This document shows, in pieces, positions 1 through 8,601 of a stretch of DNA of 64,000 bases. The stretch's first letter is position 1. Each line of letters begins with the position of its first letter. The notes under the pieces are model-generated. The model saw only the letters and a list, made by a program, of their open reading frames with translations. It made no database searches and was not told the origin of the DNA. This DNA comes from Thermoanaerobacter ethanolicus JW 200 (GTDB lineage Bacteria > Bacillota > Thermoanaerobacteria > Thermoanaerobacterales > Thermoanaerobacteraceae): assembly GCF_003722315.1 (NCBI RefSeq), contig NZ_CP033580.1:2669127-2733126 (forward strand), given 5' to 3'. The translations under genes were made by a program, and so were the position numbers.

Positions 1-130
1 TAACAGTGGCAGGATGATATCCCTTCACATTTATTTTGCTCATGTCCATTTCAATAATTTTCTTGGGACAAGCATTTACACACAATTCACAACCTTTACA
101 TAAATCTTCATTAAAAATAACTTTTGCCAC
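1..130 (-). CDS. 4Fe-4S ferredoxin subunit, partial
   Basis: The N-terminal 43 residues are inside the window and the gene continues beyond base 1. It starts with GTG at 130 behind a GAGAGGAGG ribosome site. Residues 11-21 carry the cluster motif CKGCELCVNACP, binding one 4Fe-4S cluster. Small ferredoxins of this form are the delta subunit of 2-oxoacid:ferredoxin oxidoreductases. Position at the end of an operon with leucine dehydrogenase and the Ptb/Buk enzymes suggests it opens a branched-chain 2-oxoacid oxidoreductase operon segment. The family is clear; the substrate is inferred from neighbours. Confidence 0.8.
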   Translation of the reverse strand, partial: MAKVIFNEDLCKGCELCVNACPKKIIEMDMSKINVKGYHPATV

Positions 131-144
131 ATAAATTCCTCCTC

Positions 145-819
145 TCACATTTTATCCCATGGAGTTTTCATATAAAGGTCAATTGGAAATATCGGATATC
201 CTAAGTCAGGAACTTTGTTGAGCAATTCTCTTTTTACAGTCACCATCTTAATAGGTATCCCTGTAATTTTTGAGACTTCCTCCACCACTTTTTGACCTTT
301 TAAAATATCCTCTACTGTTGTTTCATAAGATAAATGAGTATTGTTTACCAAATGAGTTACTTTAATTTTAGCTGCTTCTTCAATCGATTTAAGATATTCA
401 ATGACCGATTCTACATCTTTTGTAAGTGGCCTGTTTACATTAACTACAAATAATACTTCTGCATCTTGATCCTTTATTATATGCCGATACTGACCTAATG
501 GAGTTGCTCCTACATCGTCTCCCCCAACATCGAAGACTGCATATTTATCCTTGCTGTATAATGCCCCATAGATGTTGCGGGAAATAGCAGGCACATCTGC
601 ATTCATATATTTCTCTTCTACTCCTGCTACTCGTATTCTCCACTTATCAAAAAGTTCTTTTCTCACTTCCCTCGACCTAAAATATGGATTTACAATATCT
701 AAATCGACTATTTCTACCTCTTTTCCTGATTCTCTTATAAACTTAGCATAATTTATTGCAACCTCGGTCTTACCTGTACCGTAATGCCCTACTACAATTG
801 TCAACCTTTTGAAATCCAT
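145..819 (-). CDS. P-loop ATP-binding protein (CobQ/MinD-like fold)
   Basis: This 224-residue cytoplasmic protein has a Walker A loop GHYGTGKTE near residue 11 and a Walker-B-like stretch YAVFDVGGDDVGATPLG near residue 93, the layout of SIMIBI-class NTPases. It lies 14 bases before the ferredoxin gene and 14 after butyrate kinase in the same direction, so co-transcription is very likely. Related proteins accompany 2-oxoacid ferredoxin oxidoreductase genes in clostridia, but their role is not established. It might help load a cofactor or metal into the oxidoreductase; this is inference. Confidence 0.7.
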   Translation of the reverse strand: MDFKRLTIVVGHYGTGKTEVAINYAKFIRESGKEVEIVDLDIVNPYFRSREVRKELFDKWRIRVAGVEEKYMNADVPAISRNIYGALYSKDKYAVFDVGGDDVGATPLGQYRHIIKDQDAEVLFVVNVNRPLTKDVESVIEYLKSIEEAAKIKVTHLVNNTHLSYETTVEDILKGQKVVEEVSKITGIPIKMVTVKRELLNKVPDLGYPIFPIDLYMKTPWDKM

Positions 820-833
820 TATCCATCATCCTT

Positions 834-1901
834 TTAACTATACATTTTAGCTTTTTCTTCACCGCTAAGTACCCGATATGCCCCCTGCGCCAAAGCTAAC
901 ATTTCATCCTCACCTGGATATACATAAACAGGAGCTATAAATTTTACCCTTTCACTTATCCTTTTTACAAAATCCTCGTTATACGCAATTCCACCTGTAA
1001 TTCCTACTGCATCTACATGGCCTTTTAAAACCACTGCCATCGCTCCAATTTCCTTAGCTGTCTGATAGGCCATAGCTTCTAAGACCAATTCTGCTTTTTT
1101 ATCTCCTTCTTCAATTTTTTTATAAACTTCTCTTACATCGTTAGTGCCTAAATGTGCCACTATTCCCCCTTGTCCTATTAACTTCTTTTTCATCTCCTGA
1201 TAGGTGTATTTACCACTATAACATAACTTTACTAAGTCAAGTACAGGAAGTCCTCCCGCTCTTTCTGGAGAAAAAGGCCCTTCCCCATTTAAAGCATCAT
1301 TTACATCTACTACCCTGCCGTGTTTATGAGCCCCAACAGATATACCACCACCTAAATGAGCAATAATTAAATTTACTTCTTCGTACTTTTTGTGTAAGTC
1401 AGCAGCTAAACGGCGAGCAATTGCTTTTTGATTTAACGCATGGAATATACTAGATTTTTCAATCTCAGGCATCCCTGTTATTCTCGCTACATCCTCTAAC
1501 TCATCCACTACTACAGGGTCTACTATATAAGCTGGAATATTGTGTTCTTTAGCTAAAGTATAAGCAATTATACCCCCTAAATTGGAAGCATGTTCTCCTC
1601 TTTCAGCCTTCTTTAAATCCTCTATCATTTTTTCATTTACAATATAAGTTCCACTTTCTATTGGCTTTAAAAGTCCGCCTCTCCCTACTATTGCATCAAT
1701 TTCTGAAAGAGAAATGCCTTTTTCTTTTAACATATTTAAAATCGCCTGAGTTCTAAATTCAAACTGGTCAATAATACTTTTATACTTACTAAGCTCTTCA
1801 GTATTGTGCCTTAAAGTTTCAGTAAAAAGGGGCACTGTGTCCTTAAACACAGCAACTTTTGTAGATGTAGAGCCGGGATTTATCACAAGAATTAAAGGCA
1901 A
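834..1901 (-). CDS. buk: Butyrate kinase (branched-chain acyl kinase)
   Basis: Butyrate kinase transfers phosphate from an acyl phosphate to ADP, giving the free acid and ATP. The 355-residue length matches clostridial Buk. The acetokinase-family phosphate loop NPGSTSTK is at residues 8-15, and the GGGISV motif lies near residue 184. The start is TTG at 1901, placed by GGAGGGG six to seven bases upstream. This is the second of two buk genes in the operon; they flank ptb and leucine dehydrogenase. The neighbours suggest isobutyryl-, isovaleryl- or 2-methylbutyryl-phosphate as substrate. Specificity cannot be read from sequence. Confidence 0.9.
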   Translation of the reverse strand: MPLILVINPGSTSTKVAVFKDTVPLFTETLRHNTEELSKYKSIIDQFEFRTQAILNMLKEKGISLSEIDAIVGRGGLLKPIESGTYIVNEKMIEDLKKAERGEHASNLGGIIAYTLAKEHNIPAYIVDPVVVDELEDVARITGMPEIEKSSIFHALNQKAIARRLAADLHKKYEEVNLIIAHLGGGISVGAHKHGRVVDVNDALNGEGPFSPERAGGLPVLDLVKLCYSGKYTYQEMKKKLIGQGGIVAHLGTNDVREVYKKIEEGDKKAELVLEAMAYQTAKEIGAMAVVLKGHVDAVGITGGIAYNEDFVKRISERVKFIAPVYVYPGEDEMLALAQGAYRVLSGEEKAKMYS

Positions 1902-1995
1902 AACAATCCCCTCCGTGCTATCAATTTATATTATATTACACTTCCTTTTTCTATCAAAATTTTTAAGGAAAGGGCAAACAAAAAACCGCCCACCC

Positions 1996-3063
1996 TTATT
2001 TGACAATATAATTGTCTTTTACAGCAGCAATGGTCTTTATCCTCTCTTCTGCCACTCTATCTGCTGCTGCATATGTCGGTATGTTCTCTTCTTTAGATTT
2101 CTGTATAACCTTTTTCACTGTATCAAATATCATAGAAACTTTTCTCATAGCCCTATCTCTGTTATAGCCAGAAGGATTGAGCTCATCAGCTACATTTATA
2201 ACCCCACCAGCATTTATAATGTAATCAGGCACATAGAGTATACCTTTCTCTTGCAATATATCCCCATGCCTCTCTTCTTTTAACTGGTTATTAGCTGAAC
2301 CTGCTACTATCTTACACTTAAGTTGCGGTATCGTTTCATCGTTTATTATCGCTCCCAAAGCACAAGGCGCAAATATATCGCATTCTACCCCATAAATCTC
2401 ATCCGGTTTCACATATTCAGCTTTAAATTCCTCTACTGCCCTCTTTACATTGTCTTCAAATATGTCTGTCACAATTAGCTTTGCCCCTGCTTCATATAAG
2501 TGTTTCGCTAAATTGTAGCCTACATTTCCTACACCTTGTATTGCAACTACTTTTCCTCTTAAATCTAAAGTTCCAAAAATCTCTTCAGCAGCTGCTTGCA
2601 TACCCCTATAGACTCCATAAGCTGTAAAAGGAGACGGGTCTCCACTGGTTTCTGCTAACCCTGCTACATATTTCGTCTCATAGCGTATATATTCCATATC
2701 TTTTAAGTTAGTTCCAACATCTTCTGCTGTTATATATCTTCCTTTTAGAGACTCTATATATCTTCCCAAGCTTCTAAATAGTGCTTCAGATTTATCTGTT
2801 CGAGGGTTTCCTATTACAACTGTTTTACCTCCACCTAAGTTTAGGCCCGCAGCAGCATTTTTGTATGTCATTCCCCTTGCAAGCCTTAATGCATCATTTA
2901 TTGCATCCTCTTCTGAGTCATAAGTCCACATCCTACATCCGCCTAAAGCAGGACCTAAAGTCGTGTCATGAATTGCAATTATCGCCTTAAGACCTGAAGT
3001 CTTGTCATGGCATAAAATCACATTTTCATAATCTTTAGTTTCCATTATTTCAAATATTTTCAT
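1996..3063 (-). CDS. Leucine dehydrogenase (Glu/Leu/Phe/Val family)
   Basis: The enzyme oxidatively deaminates leucine, valine and isoleucine to 2-oxoacids with NAD+. The 355-residue protein has the glycine-rich catalytic region GGGK with Lys80, Asp115 in AEDVGT, and the dinucleotide loop GVGNVG near residue 187. A strong ribosome site, AGGAGG, precedes the ATG. It lies between buk and ptb, so deamination is directly coupled to acyl-CoA conversion. The short N-terminal catalytic domain matches leucine dehydrogenase better than glutamate dehydrogenase. Valine dehydrogenase is the main alternative. Confidence 0.88.
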   Translation of the reverse strand: MKIFEIMETKDYENVILCHDKTSGLKAIIAIHDTTLGPALGGCRMWTYDSEEDAINDALRLARGMTYKNAAAGLNLGGGKTVVIGNPRTDKSEALFRSLGRYIESLKGRYITAEDVGTNLKDMEYIRYETKYVAGLAETSGDPSPFTAYGVYRGMQAAAEEIFGTLDLRGKVVAIQGVGNVGYNLAKHLYEAGAKLIVTDIFEDNVKRAVEEFKAEYVKPDEIYGVECDIFAPCALGAIINDETIPQLKCKIVAGSANNQLKEERHGDILQEKGILYVPDYIINAGGVINVADELNPSGYNRDRAMRKVSMIFDTVKKVIQKSKEENIPTYAAADRVAEERIKTIAAVKDNYIVK

Positions 3064-3100
3064 AAAATATCTCCTCCTATTTAATAATCAACTTAAATAA

Positions 3101-3997
3101 TCAAACATTAGAAGCAAGAGATGCCAACATTATAGAATTAAATTTAGCTTCACTGGAGTCTGCCCTTGAAGTCAAGACAATCGGCCTTTTTGCCCCCATT
3201 ATTATTCCTGCTATCCTTCTTTCTGCTATATAGGTTATAGCTTTATACAGCATATTACCAGCTTCAATATCTGGAACTAAAAGAATGTCAGCATTACCTG
3301 CAACAGGGCTTATTATCCCTTTATGCCGCGCTGCTTCTACTGATAAAGCATTATCAAGAGCCAACGGCCCATCTATTATAGCCCCTTTGATTTGACCTCT
3401 TTCACTCATTTTTGAAAGTATTGCTGCATCTAATGTGGCTTGCATATCAGGATTAACTGTTTCAACAGCTCCTAAAACTGCAACCCTTGGAGCATCAATT
3501 CCAATTTGCCTTGCAACGTCTACTGCATTTAAAATTATGTCTATTTTCACTTTCAAATCAGGGGCAATATTCATTGCTGCATCTGTCAAAAGGATAAGCC
3601 TGTTATAAGGAGATTCAAAAACAGCCACATGACTTAAAGTTCTTCCAGTGCGAAGACCAATTTCCTTATCTAAAACAACCCTTAATATCTCTGCCGTCTG
3701 TACAAGGCCTTTCATCAATATATCAGCTTTGCCTTCGCTCACAAACTTTACAGCTTCGCGACAAGCTTCTAAGTTACTTTTTGTGTCTATTATTTCGTGA
3801 TCCTTTAAAGGCATTGATATTGAAGAAGCTATCCTTTCTATTTTTTCTTTATCACCAACTAATATTGCTTTTACTATTCCTCTTTCATGAGCTTCTTTAA
3901 TCGCTTCTAATACATCTTCATCTGCCGCTTGAGCTACTGCTATAGTTTTGGGAGGCAAGTCTTTTACGTAATTATACATTTCTTCAAATGTTCTCAT
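3101..3997 (-). CDS. ptb: Phosphate butyryltransferase
   Basis: Ptb converts butyryl- or branched acyl-CoA plus phosphate to acyl phosphate and CoA, the step before butyrate kinase. The protein belongs to the phosphate acetyl/butaryl transferase family, visible in the stretches LMKGLVQTAE, LTDAAMNIAPD and LVPDIEAGN. An in-frame ATG exists at 4036, but GAGGTG stands eight bases before the ATG at 3997, giving 298 residues and the usual Ptb length (about 300). With that start the gap to the upstream buk is 13 bases, compact operon spacing. Confidence 0.88.
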   Translation of the reverse strand: MRTFEEMYNYVKDLPPKTIAVAQAADEDVLEAIKEAHERGIVKAILVGDKEKIERIASSISMPLKDHEIIDTKSNLEACREAVKFVSEGKADILMKGLVQTAEILRVVLDKEIGLRTGRTLSHVAVFESPYNRLILLTDAAMNIAPDLKVKIDIILNAVDVARQIGIDAPRVAVLGAVETVNPDMQATLDAAILSKMSERGQIKGAIIDGPLALDNALSVEAARHKGIISPVAGNADILLVPDIEAGNMLYKAITYIAERRIAGIIMGAKRPIVLTSRADSSEAKFNSIMLASLASNV

Positions 3998-4010
3998 ATC
4001 ATACACCTCA

Positions 4011-5072
4011 TCAGCTATAAATCTTGGGCTTTTCAATATTTCTTAAAACTCTTAATGCACCATCTCTTAAAGCTTCCATTTCATCTCCCCCTGGATAAAG
4101 AGTTATAGGTGCAATAAAGCTCGTCATATCAATGATTATCTCTATTAGTCGTTTAGAATAAGCAAGTCCACCAGTTAAAATTATTGATTTCACATCCCCC
4201 TTTAATACTGCCGCCATTCTGCCAATTTCCTTTGCAATTTGATAAGCCATAGCTTCAAAAACTAATTTAGCTTTTTTATCACCATTTTGTATTCGCTTTT
4301 CTACTTCTCTCGCATCATTTGTCTCAAGATGTGCTACCATCCCACCCATACCTACAATTTTTTTCTTCATCTCATCAAAACTGTATTTACCAGAATAACA
4401 AAGGTCAACAACTTTCATCGATGGCAGGCTTCCTGTCCTCTCAGGAGAAAACGGCCCCATTTGATTTGCATTGTTTACATCTACAATTTTTCCTCCTTTA
4501 ATTGCTGCTACAGAAATGCCTCCCCCCATATGAGCCACAACAAGATCCAATTCCTCTTCTTTAACACCATTTTCCATTGCATATCGATGAACACACGCTT
4601 TTATGTTTAAAGCATGAGATTGACTTTTTCTTGGAAGCTCAGGAAGGCCAGAAATTCTTGCAACATCTTCCATTTCATCAACAGCTACAGGATCTAATGT
4701 ATAAACAGGAATATTATGCTTATCTCCTATAGCTCTTCCAATTAGTCCACCGAGATTTGAAGCATGTTCACCTCCAACTCCCCTTTTCAAATCCTCAAGC
4801 ATAATATCGTTTACAAAATAAGTACCACTTTGAACGGGTTTAATAAGTCCTCCTCTTACCACAATTGCAGATATTTCTTTCAAGTTTATGTTGTTTTGCT
4901 CTATCCAATCATTTATAGCATTTAACCTTAAATCAAATTGCTCAATGATACTCTTATATCTTTTAAGCGCTTCAATGTCGTGGACAATCTCCGTTTTTAC
5001 AATTTCTTTTTCCTCTTCATACAATGCCACTTTAGTAGAAGTAGAACCCGGATTAATAACTAAAACTTTCAA
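4011..5072 (-). CDS. buk: Butyrate kinase, first copy of operon
   Basis: This is the paralogue of the downstream kinase and the first gene of the visible operon. The protein opens with the standard sequence MKVLVINPGSTSTK when started at the TTG at 5072 (AGGTGA six bases upstream). A GTG three codons earlier is possible but overlaps the ribosome site. MGGGISV lies near residue 186. Two diverged kinases with one Ptb suggest a split in acyl-phosphate preference or expression. That interpretation is inferred. Confidence 0.88.
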   Translation of the reverse strand: MKVLVINPGSTSTKVALYEEEKEIVKTEIVHDIEALKRYKSIIEQFDLRLNAINDWIEQNNINLKEISAIVVRGGLIKPVQSGTYFVNDIMLEDLKRGVGGEHASNLGGLIGRAIGDKHNIPVYTLDPVAVDEMEDVARISGLPELPRKSQSHALNIKACVHRYAMENGVKEEELDLVVAHMGGGISVAAIKGGKIVDVNNANQMGPFSPERTGSLPSMKVVDLCYSGKYSFDEMKKKIVGMGGMVAHLETNDAREVEKRIQNGDKKAKLVFEAMAYQIAKEIGRMAAVLKGDVKSIILTGGLAYSKRLIEIIIDMTSFIAPITLYPGGDEMEALRDGALRVLRNIEKPKIYS

Positions 5073-5258
5073 CAGGTTCACCTGCCCTTCTTAATACATA
5101 ATATGAAGTTCTATTACAATTTTTGAGTGTTATTAAAAATTTTTTAACCTTACAATATTTTAATTCTACATATTTGTCAAAAATCCTTCTCTTAAATTAA
5201 AATTTTTTTATAAAGACTTTATATTTTGTGGAATTGATAGATTTTTAGCAAAATTAAC

Positions 5259-5277
5259 AGGCGGGAAGTACCCGCCT
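5259..5277 (-). terminator. Terminator of cdaA-ybbR operon
   Basis: A perfect 7-bp GC-rich stem (AGGCGGG/CCCGCCT) with a 5-base loop overlaps the ybbR stop codon and is followed on the minus strand by a T-rich stretch. Confidence 0.75.
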
Positions 5278-6466
5278 ATTGAATATTAACAGTTACTTTG
5301 TCAGGTTTAATCCTAATTATTTGCAAGTTCAAGTTAGTATTTATATTTACAGTTAAAGAATGATCACCCATTGGCAGATTGGTTACGTCTATATATGCGT
5401 TAAAATCGGAAGCTGTAGCTCCATTAACTACACTTTCTGGGCCAGATATAGTAATGACTAAATCTGGATTTTGAATTACAACATTTTTGTTGTCTGCTCC
5501 TCGTATATCTATATTGCTTATAGTAATCTCTTTAGTCGCTATTTTTTGTATATCCACATATACTTTTGCATTAATATCACTTTTAACAAGTTTCACACCA
5601 TCTGGCAAATCAAAAGGTACATTTTCAGTGACAGGTTCATTTTTCCCAGAAATATCGATTTGCTTAGTACTTATAGATTTTATCGTATTTAGGACAGTCT
5701 CATCACCAGTAATATACACATACTCTGGCAGTACATTTACAGATGCTATCATATATCCTTCCATTGGTTTCCCGAATATTTTAGGAACTACAGGCACACG
5801 TATAGATTTATTTACAGGAATATATACTTCAACAAGATTAGGAGTAATAGTAACACCTTTTACTTCTTTTCCTTCTCTGTCAACAGCAACCACTGGAACA
5901 GAGATTTTTACATCCTCTTTTTTATAAGAAACATTGACCCCAGCTATCACATTTTTTATAAGATTAATTTTACTTTCTGGTCCAATCACCAATACCTCTC
6001 CCGGCGTGGGGACAGCAGGTTGCATAGCATAACCATCCATCACATTGCCAATTACTTTTACAGTAACTGGCATTTGCGTTTTCGCAATATTATCTATTTC
6101 TACCTTTATTTCTGACGGATTTATTGAAACTAAGGAGACATTTCTAGGTAATCCTTCCACTGTAACAGGAATGACATTTGTCCCATTAGAATTTACTCTG
6201 CTTAAATCTGCAAAAGCTGATATATTCTGGGCTGCTATATTCAGAACATCACTTCGTCTTCCTTTTACTTTTACATTTACCGTATAATTTTTTTCATCTA
6301 AAACAATAAGTCCTTTTTTCTCTAAAGTATCGCTATTAATCAATTTGACAGGCACATTGCTTATTTCATAAGGAATTTCTGGATTTTCTTCTCCCATTAC
6401 ATAAAGCCACAGTAAAAAAGCCAATACCAGTGACAGCAATTTTATTGTAAAATCTTTAGTCAGCAT
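5276..6466 (-). CDS. ybbR: YbbR-domain regulator of CdaA
   Basis: YbbR (CdaR) is the membrane-anchored extracellular partner that modulates the diadenylate cyclase CdaA. The 396-residue protein has one N-terminal membrane helix (about residues 10-26) followed by repeated YbbR beta domains, seen as recurring stretches such as VPVTVEGLP, VPVVPKIFG and the VYIPVNKSI type. Its start overlaps the end of cdaA by 11 bases, the usual translationally coupled order. glmM, which often follows, is not present. Confidence 0.9.
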   Translation of the reverse strand: MLTKDFTIKLLSLVLAFLLWLYVMGEENPEIPYEISNVPVKLINSDTLEKKGLIVLDEKNYTVNVKVKGRRSDVLNIAAQNISAFADLSRVNSNGTNVIPVTVEGLPRNVSLVSINPSEIKVEIDNIAKTQMPVTVKVIGNVMDGYAMQPAVPTPGEVLVIGPESKINLIKNVIAGVNVSYKKEDVKISVPVVAVDREGKEVKGVTITPNLVEVYIPVNKSIRVPVVPKIFGKPMEGYMIASVNVLPEYVYITGDETVLNTIKSISTKQIDISGKNEPVTENVPFDLPDGVKLVKSDINAKVYVDIQKIATKEITISNIDIRGADNKNVVIQNPDLVITISGPESVVNGATASDFNAYIDVTNLPMGDHSLTVNINTNLNLQIIRIKPDKVTVNIQ

Positions 6467-7298
6467 GTTTGTTCCCCCATTTTTTCCATACGGGCTTTTT
6501 GGTATCTTTTACTTCAAATATGCTCGACAACACCTCTTTTAAAGTTTTTGCATCTAAATGTCTTGAAATCCTGCCATTTTGTGCAAGAGAAATAGTGCCT
6601 GTCTCTTCAGAAACGATTATCGCTACCGCATCAGATATTTCAGTAACACCTATTCCCGCTCTATGGCGTGTTCCTAATTCACTACTTAGATTTTGGTTGT
6701 CTGTTAAAGGTAAAAAACAACCTGCCGCCATAATCCTATCTCCACGAATTATGACAGCTCCATCGTGTAAGGGCGTATTAGGTATAAAGGTATTTATTAA
6801 AAGCTCACTGGAAATTTTAGAATCCATGGCTATGCCAGTTTCAATGAGCTCATTAAGGCCTGTCTCCCTTTCTAAAACAATTAAAGCCCCTATTTTTGAG
6901 CGGGACAAAAATTGCACCGCATCGCATATCTCTCCCAAAACCTCTGACATATCTTTTTCCTCTTCATTAAAAAAGAAGAAATTTTTGCCTAAGAACCCGC
7001 TCCTACCTAAAGACTCTAATCCACGCCTTAACTCCGGCTGAAAAACAATTAAAAGCGCAATAACTCCTACCGTCATAGCATTTCGCAATATATAATTGAC
7101 TGTCCTAAGTTGTAGCCATTCGCTCACTTTGGTAATTACAATTAACACAGCAAGCCCTTTAAGCAACTGCTCTGCTCGTGTTTTGTGTATTACCAAAATT
7201 AAGCGATACAGGACATAAGCTATTATTAAAATATCTATTACATCGTTAATGCGCATTGTTTTTATGATATCTATAAGTCCATTAAACAAAAAATTCAC
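6456..7298 (-). CDS. cdaA: Diadenylate cyclase CdaA
   Basis: CdaA makes c-di-AMP from two ATP at the membrane. The 280-residue protein has hydrophobic segments at about residues 20-37, 46-56 and 74-87, then the DAC domain with the catalytic DGA motif at 179-181 and RHR at 211-213. All signature residues are present, so it should be active. It is the first gene of a two-gene operon with ybbR and diverges from the BON-domain gene. Confidence 0.95.
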   Translation of the reverse strand: MNFLFNGLIDIIKTMRINDVIDILIIAYVLYRLILVIHKTRAEQLLKGLAVLIVITKVSEWLQLRTVNYILRNAMTVGVIALLIVFQPELRRGLESLGRSGFLGKNFFFFNEEEKDMSEVLGEICDAVQFLSRSKIGALIVLERETGLNELIETGIAMDSKISSELLINTFIPNTPLHDGAVIIRGDRIMAAGCFLPLTDNQNLSSELGTRHRAGIGVTEISDAVAIIVSEETGTISLAQNGRISRHLDAKTLKEVLSSIFEVKDTKKPVWKKWGNKHAD

Positions 7299-7430
7299 CT
7301 CTCAAGGCTCTGTGGTAAATCGTGTGTACATATTAATTATACAACAAATTTGAATAAAAAATAATTTAAACTGAATTAAATTTTAATTAAAGTGGAAAAA
7401 TTATTTTAGCAAAAAATAAGGAGGATGAAA

Positions 7431-8090
7431 ATGAATAAAGATAAAATTATAGAAAAAAATATAAAGGAAAAATTAGAAAAGGAAAGGGTGTCTTACGGAG
7501 TAGATGTAAATGTCCGGTGTATCAATGGTCATGTAACTTTGTATGGAATAGTAGATAACTTATCCGAAAAAAATCACGCTCAAAAAATAGCAGAAAGCGT
7601 AGAAGGTGTAAAAAAAGTAGAAAATAACATAACAATTGCAATAGATAGCAAAATAACAGACAAAGATATAAAACAGGGTGTTTTGAGAAATCTTCAGAAC
7701 TCCAAATTTCATGAAGAAATAGGAGAATTAGGTGTTGATGTAACCGACGGTACCGTAACTTTATATGGAAAGATTAATAACGCACAGCAAGAAATAGAAA
7801 GCATAAGTCAAGCAGCCCAAGCCATGGGTGTCAAAAGTGTAATAAGCAAATTAGAACTTAACAAAGAGCATAAAATAGATGATGTATCTCTTGTAAATTT
7901 AGTAGTACAAAAGCTGTCTCGTTATGATTTGAGTTTGCCTGATTTAGTTATTACAGCAAACAACGGGACAGTAACATTAAGGGGATATGTGAATAATTTA
8001 AAAGAAAAAGAATTAGCCAATGAAGCAGCTCAAAGCGTAAATGGGGTAAAAAAAGTGATAAATCATATAAAAATTAGAGAGAAGTCATAG
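7431..8090 (+). CDS. Triple BON-domain protein
   Basis: The 219-residue protein consists of three BON domains in a row (about residues 5-68, 75-140 and 150-217), each with the GxVTLYG/GTVTLRG core strand followed by an A..V.GVKxV helix-strand. BON domains bind phospholipid or act as periplasmic and regulatory modules. No signal peptide is visible, so it is probably cytoplasmic. ATG at 7425 touches the AAGGAGG ribosome site, so the ATG at 7431 (six-base spacing) is preferred. It is monocistronic and convergent with a Usp gene through a shared terminator. Its function is unknown. Confidence 0.75.
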   Translation: MNKDKIIEKNIKEKLEKERVSYGVDVNVRCINGHVTLYGIVDNLSEKNHAQKIAESVEGVKKVENNITIAIDSKITDKDIKQGVLRNLQNSKFHEEIGELGVDVTDGTVTLYGKINNAQQEIESISQAAQAMGVKSVISKLELNKEHKIDDVSLVNLVVQKLSRYDLSLPDLVITANNGTVTLRGYVNNLKEKELANEAAQSVNGVKKVINHIKIREKS

Positions 8091-8115
8091 AAGGATATGT
8101 CATTCTATGACTTCT
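8080..8115. terminator. Bidirectional terminator, BON / Usp genes
   Basis: A perfect 13-bp inverted repeat (AGAAGTCATAGAA/TTCTATGACTTCT) with a 10-base loop contains the stop codons of both convergent genes, so the last codons of each are part of the stem. Confidence 0.8.
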
Positions 8116-8513
8116 ACTCTTATGTCATTCTTTTCTACTTCTTTTTTCAATGGATTTATCACATCTCCATGAAGTATAACATCCAGAGCAGACCTTAAAG
8201 ACTTGCCTACTATTATCTCGGTTATATTGTTTTCTTTCGCAAATTCTGCCAGCGTTTTTGAGATTTTTTTACCCACCAAAATAGAAACTCTGCCACCCAT
8301 TTTTTGTGCTAAATCAAAGAGCTCCAGCAATACTTTGTTTTGCTTTAAATCATTTGAGATGTCGTTGTTTTTGTTAACGTATACAACGCAAAACTCACCA
8401 TTAGTCTCTTTTGCTCTTTCAGCGCCTCTTTCCACAAGCCTGCGGCAACTTTTCTGCGGGGTTACGCACACCATGATTCTGCTTTTCACGCCAGGCTCGT
8501 AACTTAAAACCAT
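8100..8513 (-). CDS. Universal stress protein (KdpD-type USP domain)
   Basis: The protein is a 137-residue single USP domain. The opening strand IMVCVTPQKSCRRLVERG is typical of the USP domain in KdpD-like proteins, and a C-terminal IIVGK motif gives the nucleotide-binding-type loop. It is likely cytoplasmic, binding ATP or another nucleotide under stress. It stands alone, convergent with the BON gene. The sensed signal cannot be told. Confidence 0.7.
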   Translation of the reverse strand: MVLSYEPGVKSRIMVCVTPQKSCRRLVERGAERAKETNGEFCVVYVNKNNDISNDLKQNKVLLELFDLAQKMGGRVSILVGKKISKTLAEFAKENNITEIIVGKSLRSALDVILHGDVINPLKKEVEKNDIRVEVIE

Positions 8514-8601
8514 TTTAATAAACCCCTTTCAGATGCATACTTTCCTTCCAAATATTATTATATGTTAGTTCTCTAACCTATGTCAAATTCATTAATAAAC
8601 C

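Noticed and set aside
4287-4610. Plus-strand frame opposite butyrate kinase
   Set aside because: Antisense shadow of a conserved enzyme; no start signal.
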